Of a stretch of DNA of 64,000 nucleotides, positions 14,487 through 23,364 are shown piece after piece. The position numbers and the translations under genes are program-made. The DNA lies in contig NZ_CP024012.1 of NCBI RefSeq assembly GCF_002688565.1, forward strand, positions 115,400 through 179,399, written 5' to 3'. The DNA is from Acinetobacter sp. LoGeW2-3 (GTDB taxonomy: Bacteria > Pseudomonadota > Gammaproteobacteria > Pseudomonadales > Moraxellaceae). A model generated the notes under the pieces. It saw only the letters and a list, made by a program, of their open reading frames with translations. It was not told where the DNA came from and did no database searches. How positions within the stretch are numbered: the stretch's first letter is position 1; every line of letters begins with the position of its first letter.

Positions 14487-17396
14487 TTAAATCTCCTGAC
14501 GTTGGTTTTCTGGATCGTAGAATGGGGCTTTGACTACGGTGGCTTGCACAATTTCGCCTTTCTCGACACGGATCGGGAAAGTCTGACCTTCTGTACTTTG
14601 ATTGATGCCCACATAAGCCATGCCAATAATCTTGTCTAAGCTTGGTGAATACTCACAAGAAGTAATATTGCCCGAAATATCTTCACCTTCTAATACGATA
14701 TGTCCTTCCAGGGGTTGAGTCTTAGTCTTGTCTAGCACGAAAGAAACCAGTTTGCGTTTTAAAGGCTGGGATGTCAGGATTTCGATCGAACGCTTACCCA
14801 CAAACCATGGTTTTGATTTTGCCACTGCCCAGCTGAGATCACATTCCTTCGGATGCGTCATGCCATCTGTATCCTGGCTAATGATAATATGGCCTTTTTC
14901 AAGACGTAATAGACGCTGGGTTTCCACACCAAACGGCTGCATATTCCACGCCTTGCCAGCTTCCATCAGCAGATCCCAGACAAATTCACCATAGCGTGCT
15001 GGATAGTGAATTTCATAGCCCAATTCCCCTACAAACCCGACACGGAGTAGACGGACCGGGATACCTTGAATCGTGCCCAGTCTTAGACCTAGATACGGGA
15101 AGGCTTCATTACTGAAATCTACATCGGTACACACTTTTTGCATTAATGCGCGGGAGTTTGGTCCGGCGACATTCACTGCAGCAAATGCCGTAGTCACATT
15201 AGTAATATCCACATTCAGGCGCCACTGTGCATTCCATTTCAGCATTTGCTGGTAGATACGGTCGACACCACTGGTGGTTGCTGTGACATAAAAATGCCGT
15301 TCATTGATACGGCCGGCTACCCCATCATCAATCACCACACCATCTTCTGCAGCCATCACTGCATAGCGGGTTTTACCGACTGGTAATTTTGCAAAAGCAA
15401 AGGTATACAAACGGTTCAGGAATTCGGCACTGTCTGCACCACGGATTTCTAAACCACCCAAAGTTGATACATCGATTATGCCCACATTCTGGCGCACGTT
15501 GAGTGCTTCACGTTCGATATTTTTCAAACGCTGCTCTGCAGGCCCATAAAATGCCGGACGTTGCCAGTTGCCTGCAGGCATCATTTTCGCACCAAGCTCT
15601 AAGTGACGCTGATGTATTGGTGTCTGACGGTACGGATCAAAACCACGCCCAGCAATATGTGCCAGTTTTTCTGCAGTAAAAGGAGGACGGGCTGTTGTCA
15701 CGCCAGTTTCACTCACACTGCGATCAGTATATTTCGCGACTAAACGTGCGGTTGGCAAAGCTGAATGACGGCCTTGCGATGGTCCCATGCCGACAGTTGA
15801 GAAACGCTTAACCAGCTGTACGTCACGGTAACCGCTCTTGGTTGCATTGATAATGTCACGGATTTGCAGATCTTCATCAAAGTCGACAAACTCCTTGCCT
15901 TTAGGATGCTCAAACATCGGCCATGGGAAGTTAACCGGTGCCTCAGTAAAGCTCAGTTCATCATCAAATTGTGTATTTTCCTGGATAGAACGTATCGCAT
16001 TCTGTGCAGTATGCTCTGCATCTTTCAGGACATTCTCAATCGCATGTACACCATGTACCGAACCTGCAATTTGCAAACCTTTTGGCAACCCAGTAATACT
16101 GAACTGTGCCCGGCTATCAGCATAGCTCAGCTTAGCACCTGCCTGACACAACAGTTGATACACTGGCATATAGCCTGATGACATCGCCAGTACATCACAT
16201 TCCAGATGAAGTGAATCTTTAGTGACCTGACCTGCTGCAGTGATCTGGCAAATATCCACACCAGTGAGGTGTTGCATCGCACGGTCATGCTGTGCCTCAT
16301 AAACAGTACTTCTGAAATAGCATTTCACTGTGGAAGAAACAATCCGTTGCAATGCCGTATCAGCAGCACCTGCACGCATATCTACCAGAGCCTGAACCGC
16401 AACACCAGCTTCAAGCAAATCAAGTGCAGCCAGATAACCATCATCATTACCGGTAAGAATCACTACTTTTTGGCCTGGCTTTACCGCATACAACTTGACT
16501 AAACGCTGTACGGCACTCGTTAAAATCACCCCCGGTAAATCATTGTTTCTAAATACAACTGGCTGATCAAAACTGCCACTGGCCACAATGCACTGTTTCG
16601 CACGGACTTTATACATGCGTTTGCCTTGAATTACAGGCAAATAGTGATCGGTGAACCAAGCATTACATACTGCTTCTTTCAGTACTGTGATATTGGCATG
16701 TTGTTCAGCCATCTGTACCAGCTCATTTCTTAATTGATTCGCTAGCTGACCTGCTATATCAAAACGCGCATAGTTCAGACTGCCGCCGAGTACTTTTTCC
16801 TGTTCAATCAGTAATACTTTCAAGCCAGCATCAGCTGCTGTAATCGCTGCTTTCAGTCCTGCTGGACCAGCACCAATCACGGCAACATCAGTAAATAAGT
16901 ATGCTTTGTCGTAGTATTCCGGCTCGAAATTCAGATCCAGCACACCCAGTCCGGCTTTTTTACGGATCATCGGTTCCCAGAGTTTCCACACACCTTTTGG
17001 CTTATAAAAAGAACGGTAATAAAAGCCTACTGGCATGAATTTAGAAAACTTGCCTAAAAATGCGTCTGAGTCTTTCAGTAAAGAACCTGAAAAATTTTGC
17101 CCTGAAGAGGTTGTGATTGTCTGGATATCTGTGCAGTCTGCCAGGACATTTGGTTCTTGTGGCAACTGGATCAGGGTATTGGCATCCTGACCCGCCATGG
17201 TCAGTGGCGCACGCGGACGGTGGTATTTAAATGAACGCGACATGATCCAGCGCCCACTGGCGATCAGAGCACTGGCGATACTGTCACCGGCAAAGCCGCT
17301 GAATTTCTGCTGGTCAAATTCAAACTGCACTTGTTGATCGCGGTCAATGAGCAGTCCATAAGGTGCAGGAAGTCTATCTAAGCCTGTTTTTGTCAT
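14487..17396 (-). CDS. mgdC: N-methylglutamate dehydrogenase, alpha-like subunit (SoxA-like)
   Basis: The 969-residue subunit has the SoxA layout: an N-terminal ferredoxin-like segment (GFAGDSIASALIASGRWIMS, SFKYHRPRAPL), an FAD/NAD-binding module from about residue 170 (VAVIGAGPAGLKAAITAADAG; QKVVILTGNDDG), a linker domain, and a C-terminal GcvT-like THF domain from about 590 (YGPAEQRLKNIEREALNVRQNVGIIDVSTLGGLEIRG ... GELGYEIHYPARYGE). The complex oxidises N-methylglutamate to glutamate and passes the C1 unit to THF. The start overlaps the previous stop by 4 bp (ATGA). A sarcosine oxidase alpha role cannot be excluded by sequence alone. Confidence 0.8.
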   Translation of the reverse strand: MTKTGLDRLPAPYGLLIDRDQQVQFEFDQQKFSGFAGDSIASALIASGRWIMSRSFKYHRPRAPLTMAGQDANTLIQLPQEPNVLADCTDIQTITTSSGQNFSGSLLKDSDAFLGKFSKFMPVGFYYRSFYKPKGVWKLWEPMIRKKAGLGVLDLNFEPEYYDKAYLFTDVAVIGAGPAGLKAAITAADAGLKVLLIEQEKVLGGSLNYARFDIAGQLANQLRNELVQMAEQHANITVLKEAVCNAWFTDHYLPVIQGKRMYKVRAKQCIVASGSFDQPVVFRNNDLPGVILTSAVQRLVKLYAVKPGQKVVILTGNDDGYLAALDLLEAGVAVQALVDMRAGAADTALQRIVSSTVKCYFRSTVYEAQHDRAMQHLTGVDICQITAAGQVTKDSLHLECDVLAMSSGYMPVYQLLCQAGAKLSYADSRAQFSITGLPKGLQIAGSVHGVHAIENVLKDAEHTAQNAIRSIQENTQFDDELSFTEAPVNFPWPMFEHPKGKEFVDFDEDLQIRDIINATKSGYRDVQLVKRFSTVGMGPSQGRHSALPTARLVAKYTDRSVSETGVTTARPPFTAEKLAHIAGRGFDPYRQTPIHQRHLELGAKMMPAGNWQRPAFYGPAEQRLKNIEREALNVRQNVGIIDVSTLGGLEIRGADSAEFLNRLYTFAFAKLPVGKTRYAVMAAEDGVVIDDGVAGRINERHFYVTATTSGVDRIYQQMLKWNAQWRLNVDITNVTTAFAAVNVAGPNSRALMQKVCTDVDFSNEAFPYLGLRLGTIQGIPVRLLRVGFVGELGYEIHYPARYGEFVWDLLMEAGKAWNMQPFGVETQRLLRLEKGHIIISQDTDGMTHPKECDLSWAVAKSKPWFVGKRSIEILTSQPLKRKLVSFVLDKTKTQPLEGHIVLEGEDISGNITSCEYSPSLDKIIGMAYVGINQSTEGQTFPIRVEKGEIVQATVVKAPFYDPENQRQEI

Positions 17397-17719
17397 GCAA
17401 CTACCCCTTTTTGTTCAGCAGACTGTGCTGGTTTTTCTTCTACTTTAAAATCAACACGTTGATTAAAAATTTCTTTAGCATCATAAGTACGGATAATTTC
17501 ATCTGATGCAGTATGCCGCTCAGCAATGAACCAGTAACTGCTTGGTGTATGCATCCACCATTCACGTACGATTCCAATTAAATTATCTTTATTAAACACA
17601 TAATCGGCCCATTCCTGATCAGTGCATGTATTCTGGTCCGGCATTTCACGCACTTCACCGCCATAGGTGAATTCACTGATATTGCGCGGACCATTGAGAG
17701 GACAAATCATTATTTTCAT
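17393..17719 (-). CDS. mgdB: N-methylglutamate dehydrogenase, delta-like subunit (SoxD-like)
   Basis: The 108-residue SoxD-family subunit begins MKIMICPLNGPRNISEFTYG and contains VREWWMHTPSSYWFIAERHT. In characterised sarcosine oxidases SoxD binds zinc through CPxCG and a His/Cys pair; here CPLNGPR and HTPSSYW have lost the second Cys of the first motif and the Cys of the second. The metal site is therefore probably absent, as might be expected of an Mgd-type subunit. It sits between the beta- and alpha-like genes, overlapping the latter by 4 bp. Confidence 0.78.
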   Translation of the reverse strand: MKIMICPLNGPRNISEFTYGGEVREMPDQNTCTDQEWADYVFNKDNLIGIVREWWMHTPSSYWFIAERHTASDEIIRTYDAKEIFNQRVDFKVEEKPAQSAEQKGVVA

Positions 17720-17730
17720 GGCATATCTCC

Positions 17731-18969
17731 TTAGTGGCTCGCCGCAGTTGCGCCCATTTCATTGACTTGCTGGAATCGACTGAAACGTGATAGTTCAAAT
17801 GGCTTGATCAGTTCAGGGGTCTTGCCAGTGGCGACCAGTTCAGCCATGGTCTTGCCGCAGATTGGTGTTGACTTGAAGCCCCATGTTCCCCAGCCAGCAT
17901 CCAGGTAATAGTTGTCATACGGTGATTTACCCATAATTGGACTGTAATCCGGGGTCATATCCGTGATACCAGCCCATTGGCGCATTAACTTGGCATTCGC
18001 CATGAACGGAAACATTTCAATGGCATGTGCAAGCAGGCTTTCTTTTAAATCTAGGGTAGATCGGGTGTTATACAGTGGGTATGGATCAGAACCACCACCA
18101 AAAACAATTTCCCCCCGACTGGTTTGCTGGACATAACAGTGCAATGCCGAAGAACTCACCAATGGATTGATAAATGGCTTAAATGGCTGTGAGACCATCG
18201 CTTGCAAAGGAAAAGTATGAATCGGTGAACGGATATGGAGTTTATTCATGAGCAAGCTAGAAGCACCGGCAATCGCCTGTACCACACAGCCACACTGCAC
18301 AGTACCGCGATTGGTTTTTACTGCAGTCACACGGTTGCCTTCAGTGACAAAATCTTGTACTTCAGTTAACTGGTGAATCTCCACACCACGTTTGGCAGCC
18401 CCTTTGGCATAGCCCCATGCTACCGCATCATGACGTGCAGTTGCCCCATCGATATGCCATAGACCTGCCAGCACCGGCAAATGTGCAGGATCCAGGTTTA
18501 GACATGGCACCAGTTCCTTGATCTGCTGGCGGTCAATCAATTCTGTACGCCCACCAAAATGTTTATTGACTTCGGCACGCTGACGAAATGCGCGGACTGT
18601 TGAATCAGTATGCGCTAAGGTTAACTGACCACGCTCGGAATACATGATGTTGAAATCAAACTCATTGGAAAGATTCTTAAACATGTTGACCGATTCAGCA
18701 TAGAATTTCACACCTTCTGAAGTCAGGTAATTAGAGCGAATCACAGCCGTGTTACGTGCAGTATTTCCCCCACCTAAATAGGCTTTCTCCAATACAGCGA
18801 TATTGGTGATGCCTTCATATTTAGCCAAGTAATAGGCGGTTGCCAAGCCATGCCCACCACCGCCGATGATGACCACGTCATAGTGTGATTTAAGGTCCTT
18901 CGGTGGAGGCAAATCCACTTCAACTGGATATTCACTGCTTAATCCATATTTGAGTAGTCCAAGTGGCAT
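17731..18969 (-). CDS. mgdA: N-methylglutamate dehydrogenase, beta-like subunit (SoxB-like)
   Basis: The 412-residue DAO-family flavoprotein has an N-terminal dinucleotide fold (DVVIIGGGGHGLATAYYLAK), LGGGNTARNTAVIRSNY and a C-terminal WAGITDMTPDYSPIMG/DAGWGTWGFKSTP, all typical of SoxB. His180 in GATARHDAV lies where SoxB enzymes attach FMN covalently (family knowledge). It oxidises the N-methyl group of N-methylglutamate at the FAD site. It is separated from folD by 40 bp and from mgdB by 11 bp. Confidence 0.82.
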   Translation of the reverse strand: MPLGLLKYGLSSEYPVEVDLPPPKDLKSHYDVVIIGGGGHGLATAYYLAKYEGITNIAVLEKAYLGGGNTARNTAVIRSNYLTSEGVKFYAESVNMFKNLSNEFDFNIMYSERGQLTLAHTDSTVRAFRQRAEVNKHFGGRTELIDRQQIKELVPCLNLDPAHLPVLAGLWHIDGATARHDAVAWGYAKGAAKRGVEIHQLTEVQDFVTEGNRVTAVKTNRGTVQCGCVVQAIAGASSLLMNKLHIRSPIHTFPLQAMVSQPFKPFINPLVSSSALHCYVQQTSRGEIVFGGGSDPYPLYNTRSTLDLKESLLAHAIEMFPFMANAKLMRQWAGITDMTPDYSPIMGKSPYDNYYLDAGWGTWGFKSTPICGKTMAELVATGKTPELIKPFELSRFSRFQQVNEMGATAASH

Positions 18970-19009
18970 ATGTTTTCCTCCACGGTATCTCTGATACCTG
19001 TTTTATTTT

Positions 19010-19903
19010 TTAAAATACTTTTGTCTGTAATCTGGCCGCATCAAGCGTATTTTTCATAAGATAGGCAATCGTCATCGGCCCTACCCCGCCCGGAACTGGT
19101 GTGATTGCCTTGACATGCTCAACTACAGCACCAAAATCCACATCACCAACTAGGCGGTTTTTGCCATTCACCTGAATGCGGTTGATGCCTACATCAATCA
19201 CGACTGCGTTTTCATTGAGATAATCTGTGTTGAGCATCAAAGGTCGGCCGACAGCCGCAATCACAATATCTGCCTGCTTACACAGCTGCTGAATATTTTT
19301 GGTTTTTGAATGGACAACTGTTACCGTGCAGCTTTCTTTTAAAAGCAACGCGGCCATAGGTTTGCCTACAATATTTGAACGTCCGACCACTACCGCATGT
19401 AGGCCACTTAAATCATTACCCAATGTGTCTTTGAGCAGGCGGATACAACCTGTTGGTGTGCATGGTGTCAGCACATCACGGCCTTGGCTTAAACCACCTA
19501 CGTTCTCACTATGGAAACCGTCGACATCTTTTTTTGGATCAATACGTTCCAGCACTGCGGTTTCATTGATATGTTTTGGTAATGGCAGCTGCACCAAGAT
19601 GCCATGCACACTTGCATCTGCATTCAGTTCATCAATTTTTGCCAGCAGTACCTCTTCTGCAGTATTAGCATCCATACGAAACTCTAGCGAACGGATACCA
19701 ACAAACTGAGCTTTTTCTACTTTATTACGTACGTAGACATGGCTGGCAGGATCATCACCGATTAAAACTACGGCCAGACAAGGCTCAATACCTTTAGATT
19801 TAAATTCCAGAACATCTGCTTTAACTTCTTCAAGTACAGCAGTGGCGGTTGCCTTGCCATCAATGATCTGCGCAGACTGAGTTAAATTTACGCTACTGTT
19901 CAT
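19010..19903 (-). CDS. folD: Methylene-THF dehydrogenase/methenyl-THF cyclohydrolase
   Basis: The 297-residue FolD is complete: [14 protein letters not shown] with the catalytic Lys, [28 protein letters not shown], the NADP loop [17 protein letters not shown] and [16 protein letters not shown]. It oxidises methylene-THF, the product of the demethylases, to formyl-THF. The ATG overlaps the purU stop by 4 bp (ATGA), so it is translationally coupled. As an operon copy next to purU and mgd it is a dedicated C1 enzyme, additional to any chromosomal folD. Confidence 0.93.
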   Translation of the reverse strand: MNSSVNLTQSAQIIDGKATATAVLEEVKADVLEFKSKGIEPCLAVVLIGDDPASHVYVRNKVEKAQFVGIRSLEFRMDANTAEEVLLAKIDELNADASVHGILVQLPLPKHINETAVLERIDPKKDVDGFHSENVGGLSQGRDVLTPCTPTGCIRLLKDTLGNDLSGLHAVVVGRSNIVGKPMAALLLKESCTVTVVHSKTKNIQQLCKQADIVIAAVGRPLMLNTDYLNENAVVIDVGINRIQVNGKNRLVGDVDFGAVVEHVKAITPVPGGVGPMTIAYLMKNTLDAARLQTKVF

Positions 19904-20766
19904 TTGAATATCACCGTACGGTCATCGTTAAGGAATACACGGTGCTCGACAAAATATTTCACCGCTTTGGACAGGGCAACTGTTTCGGTATCACGACCTA
20001 TGGAAACCAGGTCATCCGGTAAATAGGCATGATCCACACGCTGCACTTCCTGTTCAATGATCGGACCTTCATCCAGGTCACCTGTGACAAAGTGTGCCGT
20101 TGCTCCAATCAGTTTCACCCCGCGCTCAAAAGCCTGATGGTAAGGTTTTGCACCTTTAAAGCCAGGCAAGAAGGAATGGTGAATGTTGATGGCACGACCA
20201 GACAGCTGCTTGCAGAGGTTGTCGGAAAGGATCTGCATGTAACGGGCAAGAATGACCAGTTGAGTCTGGGTTTCATCGACAATTTTGAGCAGTTCCGCTT
20301 CCTGCTGTTGTTTGGTGTCCTTGGTGACTGGCAGATAGATAAAGCGGATGCCTTCACGTTCAGCAATGGGACGTAGATCCAGATGGTTGGAAACAATCGC
20401 GGTGATTTCAAAGTCCAGTTCACCCTTGTGATGACGGTAAAGTAGATTCAACAGACAGTGGTCGAACTTACTGACCATGATCAGCACCTTCATCGGCTGG
20501 GCACAGTCATAAAAACTCGCCTGCATGTTGAACTGCGCTTTAACTGCATCAAAGCCCTGTTTCAAGGCTTCAATATCTCCATCCCCTTCATTGAAGCGAA
20601 AGACAATTCGGGTAAAAAACTGACCTGTAGTTTCATCATCGTATTGTGCCATCTCACTGATGTAGCACTGTTGTGCTGCCAGATATCCACTAATAGCGGC
20701 AACAATACCAGATGCTGCTGGACAGGTAATTTTTAAAATATATTGCGCTAAATCTGTTTTTGGCAT
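19900..20766 (-). CDS. purU: Formyltetrahydrofolate deformylase, copy 1
   Basis: The 288-residue PurU has an N-terminal ACT domain ([38 protein letters not shown]) and a C-terminal formyltransferase-like catalytic domain ([63 protein letters not shown]). It hydrolyses formyl-THF to formate and THF, regenerating THF for the demethylases. The ATG at 20766 has AGGGAAA upstream. It heads the purU-folD-mgdABCD operon. A 702-bp segment (19951-20652) appears identical, in inverted orientation, to 22051-22752 in purU copy 2. Confidence 0.93.
   Translation of the reverse strand: MPKTDLAQYILKITCPAASGIVAAISGYLAAQQCYISEMAQYDDETTGQFFTRIVFRFNEGDGDIEALKQGFDAVKAQFNMQASFYDCAQPMKVLIMVSKFDHCLLNLLYRHHKGELDFEITAIVSNHLDLRPIAEREGIRFIYLPVTKDTKQQQEAELLKIVDETQTQLVILARYMQILSDNLCKQLSGRAINIHHSFLPGFKGAKPYHQAFERGVKLIGATAHFVTGDLDEGPIIEQEVQRVDHAYLPDDLVSIGRDTETVALSKAVKYFVEHRVFLNDDRTVIFK
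19951..20652. repeat. 702-bp inverted duplication, arm 1 (purU copy 1)
   Basis: Reverse-complementary to 22051-22752 as far as I can compare, with sharp ends: similarity drops abruptly to ordinary paralogue level on both sides. The arms are separated by 1.4 kb holding the 77-aa and SMR genes. The pattern is that of recent gene conversion between diverged paralogues. Confidence 0.85.
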
Positions 20767-20817
20767 GGAAATTTCCCTTAAAAACTTTTCAATCATGTGA
20801 TCTGAATCGTCTATCAT

Positions 20818-20857
20818 TATTTTCCTATTAGGAAAATATATTTCTTTAAGGGAATTT
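20818..20857. promoter_or_regulatory. Palindromic candidate operator upstream of purU-folD-mgd
   Basis: A perfect palindrome with core TTTTCCTATTAGGAAAA (20820-20836) is followed by a degenerate second copy, TTTCTTTAAGGGAA, at about 20842-20855. The first differs at one base in 15 from TTTCCTATTAAGAAA near gmaS. The rest of 20858-20984 is AT-rich, with two near-repeats of TTATGAATATTTTTT and a hairpin (CTGCGGCA/TGCCGCGG) that may terminate the small gene next to it. Confidence 0.45.
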
Positions 20858-20984
20858 ATATTGGATTTTTTTTAAACTGTCTATAGTTTTATGAATATTT
20901 TTTTCTTGTTATGAATATTTTTTTATTTTTGAGTAGTAAAATTTATACTGCGGCACAGAGCTCTATGCCGCGGTTAAAGGTGAA

Positions 20985-21218
20985 TCAACATAAAACATCA
21001 ACTTTGTAATACTGCTTAAGCTGAAGCAGGTTCTGAAATGGCTGTGTAGATTGCAATAACTGATTCAAACGTTCGTGAAACAAATGAATCATGCCTTGGG
21101 TACATTGAATGCTCCAAGCTTTCATGGTTTTCTTGTCGTCATTCAGCATATAAATTTCACAGGTGTTTATATCTACCATACGGATATTTTTAATCGTGAA
21201 ATGTTCTGGATAACTCAT
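20985..21218 (-). CDS. Small hypothetical protein, 77 aa
   Basis: A strong ribosome site (AAAGGAG, 8 bases from the ATG) supports translation. The protein begins MSYPEHFTIKNIRMVDINTC and contains EIYMLNDDKKTMKAWSIQC. No family is recognised and no membrane segment or metal motif is evident. It lies between the two purU copies in the C1 block, oriented with the mgd operon. A palindrome GCATCAGTGATGC (21245-21257) lies 27 bp upstream of its start. Confidence 0.6.
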   Translation of the reverse strand: MSYPEHFTIKNIRMVDINTCEIYMLNDDKKTMKAWSIQCTQGMIHLFHERLNQLLQSTQPFQNLLQLKQYYKVDVLC

Positions 21219-21405
21219 ACTGTGTTCTCCTTTTTATAATGCATGCATCAGTGATGCAGACAAACTGAAGCAATTAATACGCCAACTTTGTACTGGAAAA
21301 TATTGAAGATAAATTAGGCTCTACAAATTCTTTTGTTTACTCATATGAATAATATATGCATTAGATTTGTACACTAAGCTGAAAATTGCACCGTTTTTAA
21401 TCATT

Positions 21406-21723
21406 TCAATTGGTAGAGACTTTCATCAGGATCAAACCGCTGAAGATCAAAAAGGCGGCCAGAATGCGAACCATGCTGGCAGATTCACCTAATATGAGAA
21501 TACCGACTAGAAATGAACCGACCACGCCTATGCCAGCCCAAATAGTATAGGCAGTACCAAGTGGCAGGGTCTTCATTGAATAGCTGAGTAAGAAAAAACT
21601 CAGTATTACAAAAAATAGAGTCAATATCGTGGGACCAAGACGTGTGAAACCTTCAGAAAGTTTCATTGAATATGCCCATACAATTTCAAGTAGTCCTGCA
21701 AATATAAGAACAATCCATGCCAT
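21406..21723 (-). CDS. Small multidrug resistance transporter, SugE/Gdx-like
   Basis: The 105-residue, four-helix SMR protein carries the active-site Glu in MAWIVLIFAGLLEIVWAYSMKLS, followed by LGTAYTIWAGIGVVGSFLVGILILGES and LIFSGLILMKV. The SugE/Gdx subfamily exports guanidinium or small quaternary ammonium compounds with proton antiport. The ATG at 21723 is preferred because the family begins M-W-x; the frame is open 13 codons further 5'. Placement in a methylated-amine locus suggests export of a substituted amine, but that is inference. A 6-bp stem TAAGGC/GCCTTA (21797-21828) lies in its leader. Confidence 0.82.
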   Translation of the reverse strand: MAWIVLIFAGLLEIVWAYSMKLSEGFTRLGPTILTLFFVILSFFLLSYSMKTLPLGTAYTIWAGIGVVGSFLVGILILGESASMVRILAAFLIFSGLILMKVSTN

Positions 21724-21936
21724 TGATTTAAACCTTGCCTGAGAAATAAATACTCTAGACATGGTGCTCAGCCCTGCAAAGAAAGCCTATACCCCTTAAG
21801 GCATACCTACAAAATCCCGCCAGCCTTACTCTTAAGCGATATAGACACAAAATTCTCATCTTTTATATTGAGCACTCAATTTTTCAAATATTTATATATA
21901 AAAAAATTTCAAATTGATCACGCTCAGGAGACCCTT

Positions 21937-22803
21937 ATGGCACAAGATCATATCCAACAATATGTCCTGAAAATCCGTTGCCCGGCTGCCTCTGGTATTG
22001 TTGCTGCCATTACTGGATACCTGGCAAAAAATGATTGTTATATTGGGGAAATGGCACAATACGATGATGAAACTACAGGTCAGTTTTTTACCCGAATTGT
22101 CTTTCGCTTCAATGAAGGGGATGGAGATATTGAAGCCTTGAAACAGGGCTTTGATGCAGTTAAAGCGCAGTTCAACATGCAGGCGAGTTTTTATGACTGT
22201 GCCCAGCCGATGAAGGTGCTGATCATGGTCAGTAAGTTCGACCACTGTCTGTTGAATCTACTTTACCGTCATCACAAGGGTGAACTGGACTTTGAAATCA
22301 CCGCGATTGTTTCCAACCATCTGGATCTACGTCCCATTGCTGAACGTGAAGGCATCCGCTTTATCTATCTGCCAGTCACCAAGGACACCAAACAACAGCA
22401 GGAAGCGGAACTGCTCAAAATTGTCGATGAAACCCAGACTCAACTGGTCATTCTTGCCCGTTACATGCAGATCCTTTCCGACAACCTCTGCAAGCAGCTG
22501 TCTGGTCGTGCCATCAACATTCACCATTCCTTCTTGCCTGGCTTTAAAGGTGCAAAACCTTACCATCAGGCTTTTGAGCGCGGGGTGAAACTGATTGGAG
22601 CAACGGCACACTTTGTCACAGGTGACCTGGATGAAGGTCCGATCATTGAACAGGAAGTGCAGCGTGTGGATCATGCCTATTTACCGGATGACCTGGTTTC
22701 CATAGGTCGTGATACCGAAACAGTTGCCCTGTCCAAAGCGGTGAAATATTTTTCTGAATATCGTGTTTTCCTGAATGATGATCGAACCGTAGTCTTCAAG
22801 TGA
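21937..22803 (+). CDS. purU: Formyltetrahydrofolate deformylase, copy 2
   Basis: The 288-residue PurU has the same ACT plus formyltransferase domains as copy 1. The two differ only near the ends: residues 1 to about 38 (here HIQQYVLKIRCPAASG) and the last 16 or so. Start ATG 21937 has AGGAG 7 bases upstream; the frame is open further 5' but lacks a ribosome site. It faces glnK with 120 bp between and is followed by an inverted repeat GTGCTGTAAA/TTTACAGCAC (about 22815-22845) that may terminate it. Confidence 0.93.
   Translation: MAQDHIQQYVLKIRCPAASGIVAAITGYLAKNDCYIGEMAQYDDETTGQFFTRIVFRFNEGDGDIEALKQGFDAVKAQFNMQASFYDCAQPMKVLIMVSKFDHCLLNLLYRHHKGELDFEITAIVSNHLDLRPIAEREGIRFIYLPVTKDTKQQQEAELLKIVDETQTQLVILARYMQILSDNLCKQLSGRAINIHHSFLPGFKGAKPYHQAFERGVKLIGATAHFVTGDLDEGPIIEQEVQRVDHAYLPDDLVSIGRDTETVALSKAVKYFSEYRVFLNDDRTVVFK
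22051..22752. repeat. 702-bp inverted duplication, arm 2 (purU copy 2)
   Basis: Partner of 19951-20652. Recombination between the arms would invert the 1.4-kb segment with the 77-aa gene and SMR transporter. Confidence 0.85.
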
Positions 22804-22869
22804 ACCTGTCTGTAGTGCTGTAAAAATAACTTATATTTACAGCACTTATCTCATTAAAAACCACTACTT

Positions 22870-22885
22870 CGGCATTAATTTTGCT
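22870..22885 (+). promoter_or_regulatory. Sigma-54-type promoter for glnK
   Basis: CGGCATTAATTTTGCT has GG at 22871-22872 and GC at 22883-22884, exactly 10 bases apart, and a TTGCT -12 box. The predicted start is near 22896, 28 bp before the ATG. The -24 box (CGGCAT) is weaker than in the gmaS and amt promoters. Confidence 0.55.
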
Positions 22886-22902
22886 TAATTATTAGACAAT
22901 AA

Positions 22903-23262
<360 letters not shown>

Positions 23263-23280
23263 GTCAAACATATACGGATC

Positions 23281-23305
23281 AAAGCTGCCTGATGGCAGCT
23301 TTTTA
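23281..23305 (+). terminator. Terminator of glnK
   Basis: AAAGCTGCC-TGAT-GGCAGCTTT hairpin followed by TTTAT, 18 bp after the glnK stop. Confidence 0.85.
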
Positions 23306-23331
23306 TATGGGTGATCACTTTTCAATAGAAA

Positions 23332-23349
23332 GCCTACCCGAAGGCAGGC
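23332..23349 (-). terminator. Terminator of the dmm operon
   Basis: Minus-strand hairpin GCCTGCC-TTCG-GGTAGGC followed by TTTCT, 16 bp past the dmmD stop. It converges on the glnK terminator. Confidence 0.7.
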
Positions 23350-23364
23350 AGTGCAGTAACCAAT

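Noticed and set aside
13824..18969. Naming the operon soxBDAG (sarcosine oxidase)
   Set aside because: Sequence families overlap, but the linkage to gmaS, dmm, tdm, tmm, folD and purU and the absence of choline/betaine genes favour N-methylglutamate dehydrogenase; the alternative is kept in the entries.
21724..21850. Guanidine riboswitch upstream of the SMR gene
   Set aside because: None of the conserved guanidine-I, -II or -III motifs was recognised; only a short stem is seen.
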